23,326 bases of DNA, from the NCBI RefSeq assembly GCF_000716335.1, contig NZ_KL591033.1, positions 35,797 to 59,122 on the forward strand, written 5' to 3'. Shown piece after piece: positions 22,059 through 23,326 of this stretch. The stretch comes from Streptomyces sp. NRRL S-118. GTDB taxonomy: Bacteria > Actinomycetota > Actinomycetes > Streptomycetales > Streptomycetaceae. A program made the position numbers and the translations under genes. The first letter of the stretch is position 1. Each line of letters opens with the position of its first letter. A model generated the notes under the pieces. It worked only from the letters and a program-made list of their open reading frames with translations, made no database searches and was not told the origin of the DNA.

Positions 22059-23326
22059 GTCGGCTCCTCCGCGGTCCGCCGGGCCACCGCCGTGCGCAGG
22101 CCCCGTTCGATCCGGTCGGCGATGCCCTTGGCCTCGTGGCCGAGCCCCGCCTGGGCGGGGGCGGTGGTCCGGCCCTCGGCCATCGCCTCGGCGGCGGGCT
22201 GCGGGTCGGGGACGGTGCGGCCGTCGGCGAAGCCGGACACGGCGTAGACGACCACCGGTGCTTCCGTGAGCACCCTCACCCGCCAGCTGGCGCGCTGCTT
22301 GTCGCCGAAGCCGGCGGCGACGGTGCCGGGTGCCGGGAGGGTGCGGGGCATCAGGTCGGCGCGCTCGTCGAGGCTCTCGTCGCCGAAGCGGGCGCGCAGG
22401 GTGGCCATGGCGGGGGCGTCGGCCTCGGTGAAGACCATGCCGACGGTGGTGACGCTGGTGGAGGTGGCGTCGGTGTACGTGGCGCGCAGCACGCGCGCGC
22501 AGCCGACGGGCTGCAGCGCCTTGACGAGCAGCGGGTCCAGCGCGCCCGTGCAGGGGCCGTCGGGCGCGACGGCCACGCGCGACCAGACCCGGTCGGCCCG
22601 GCCGGGCCCGGCTCCGTCGCCCCGGAGCGTGCGCGGGAAGAGGGTGTCGACGGGGGCGCTGTGCCAGAGGGTGCGCGCCTCGGAGTACGCCGTGCGGGAG
22701 GAGGCCCCGGTGTCCGCGTCGTCCACGAGCCACGCCCCGGCCCCGGCCCCGCCGATGCATCCCAGCCCCAGGACGAGGCAGGCGAGGGCGGCCCGGGTCC
22801 GCCCGGGGTGCCGCTCCCGGACGGGCCGCAGTCGGGTGGTGGTCTCCACGGGTGCTTCGGCGGGGGGCGGCCCCCAGTACGGCTGCGCCGCGTACGCCGC
22901 GGCTCCCGGCGCGGGCCCGAGGGTGACGGCCCCGACGGGCCGCCGCCGGGTGGGCTCCGCCGGTACGGGCCGCAGGCGTGCGGTGGTCTCCGTCGCCGGG
23001 CGCTCGCCGGCGGCCGGCACGCCGGCCGGGCGCGGCGGCTGCGCCGGGGGCCGGGCGGGCGGCAGGGGGCCGGGCGGTATCGCGCGGGCGGGGCCCGCGG
23101 GCGGGGTGGTCCGGCCGGCGGCAGGGGCCTGCGCCTGCCCCGGTACCTGCGGGGGCACCGGCCGGGCCGTGCGCTGGGCCGCCGGTGCATGCGCCGCCGG
23201 TGCCTGGGCCGCCGGGCGTGTGGGCCTGCCCGGACGAGCCGGCGCGTCGGGATGCGCCGACCGCCCCGGCTGCGGGCCGGTGGCGTCCGGGGCCGCCGGG
23301 CGGGCCGTCGGGGCGGTGGAGGCGGC
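22055..23326 (-). CDS. Pro/Ala-rich single-pass membrane protein, 5' end outside window
   Basis: The frame is open to the window edge, so at least 423 residues are present and the true start is not visible; a GTG at 23158 exists but has no clear ribosome site. A long low-complexity Pro/Ala/Arg cytoplasmic part contains two near-identical segments, ETTARLRPV (22964-22990) and ETTTRLRPV (22820-22846). One transmembrane helix (about 22730-22795, ALACLVLGLGCIGGAGAGAWLV) leads to an extracytoplasmic domain of about 220 residues with two cysteines (GPCTGAL and VGCARV) that could pair. No family is recognised. The stop overlaps the mycosin-like protease start (GTGA), which suggests a functional partnership such as substrate, chaperone or sensor. 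Confidence 0.75.
   Translation of the reverse strand, partial: AASTAPTARPAAPDATGPQPGRSAHPDAPARPGRPTRPAAQAPAAHAPAAQRTARPVPPQVPGQAQAPAAGRTTPPAGPARAIPPGPLPPARPPAQPPRPAGVPAAGERPATETTARLRPVPAEPTRRRPVGAVTLGPAPGAAAYAAQPYWGPPPAEAPVETTTRLRPVRERHPGRTRAALACLVLGLGCIGGAGAGAWLVDDADTGASSRTAYSEARTLWHSAPVDTLFPRTLRGDGAGPGRADRVWSRVAVAPDGPCTGALDPLLVKALQPVGCARVLRATYTDATSTSVTTVGMVFTEADAPAMATLRARFGDESLDERADLMPRTLPAPGTVAAGFGDKQRASWRVRVLTEAPVVVYAVSGFADGRTVPDPQPAAEAMAEGRTTAPAQAGLGHEAKGIADRIERGLRTAVARRTAEEPT

Noticed and set aside
2575..23326. Long open frames on the opposite strand of most genes (for example over pheT, pheS, the protease and the kinase)
   Set aside because: They are Arg/Ala/Gly/Pro-rich, lack ribosome sites and recognisable motifs, and follow from the G/C third positions of the real genes.

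Overview
The window is chromosomal DNA of a Streptomyces or very close relative. Evidence: G+C is very high (roughly 70% or more by eye), codon third positions are almost all G/C, TTA codons are rare, GTG starts are common, and the block pheS-pheT, TrmH-type rRNA methyltransferase, infC-rpmI-rplT, DUF1844 and SseB-like genes is a typical actinobacterial housekeeping neighbourhood. I see no tRNA, rRNA, insertion sequence, prophage or CRISPR array.

Layout. 1-5.4 kb: the 5' end of a secreted protein gene (cut by the window edge); a divergent cupin/zinc-ribbon gene; a leftward group of RlmG-like rRNA methyltransferase, GNAT acetyltransferase and MocR-type regulator; and an EamA transporter whose start codon overlaps that of the MocR gene head to head. 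5.5-8.1 kb: a DUF1918 protein, an exported GH10-like hydrolase and a 3-hydroxybutyryl-CoA dehydrogenase. 8.1-11.7 kb: a regulatory-looking patch with an 85-aa membrane protein and a convergent NUDIX hydrolase, each with one TTA (bldA-type) codon near its 5' end, then an NsdA-like HTH/TPR regulator and a membrane SpoIIE-type phosphatase.

11.9-15.6 kb: pheST, overlapping by one base (TGATG) and ending in a strong terminator. 15.7-17.8 kb: a cytoplasmic PAS histidine kinase without a response regulator, with a TTA codon at position 15, downstream of a TrmH/SpoU methyltransferase. 17.9-19.7 kb: the infC-rpmI-rplT translation operon, with an apparent AUC start for infC, a leader containing mutually exclusive terminator and antiterminator hairpins, and further hairpins between the genes. 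19.7-23.3 kb: DUF1844 and SseB-like proteins, a mycosin-like S8 protease anchored at its C-terminus, and a Pro/Ala-rich single-pass membrane protein translationally coupled to it (5' end outside the window).

Most coding content is ordinary housekeeping. The best leads are the infC leader switch, the three TTA-containing genes, the head-to-head MocR/EamA promoter with operator-like sequence inside coding DNA, and the protease/ETT-motif membrane protein pair. All assignments come from reading the sequence and remembered family features; no database search was run.
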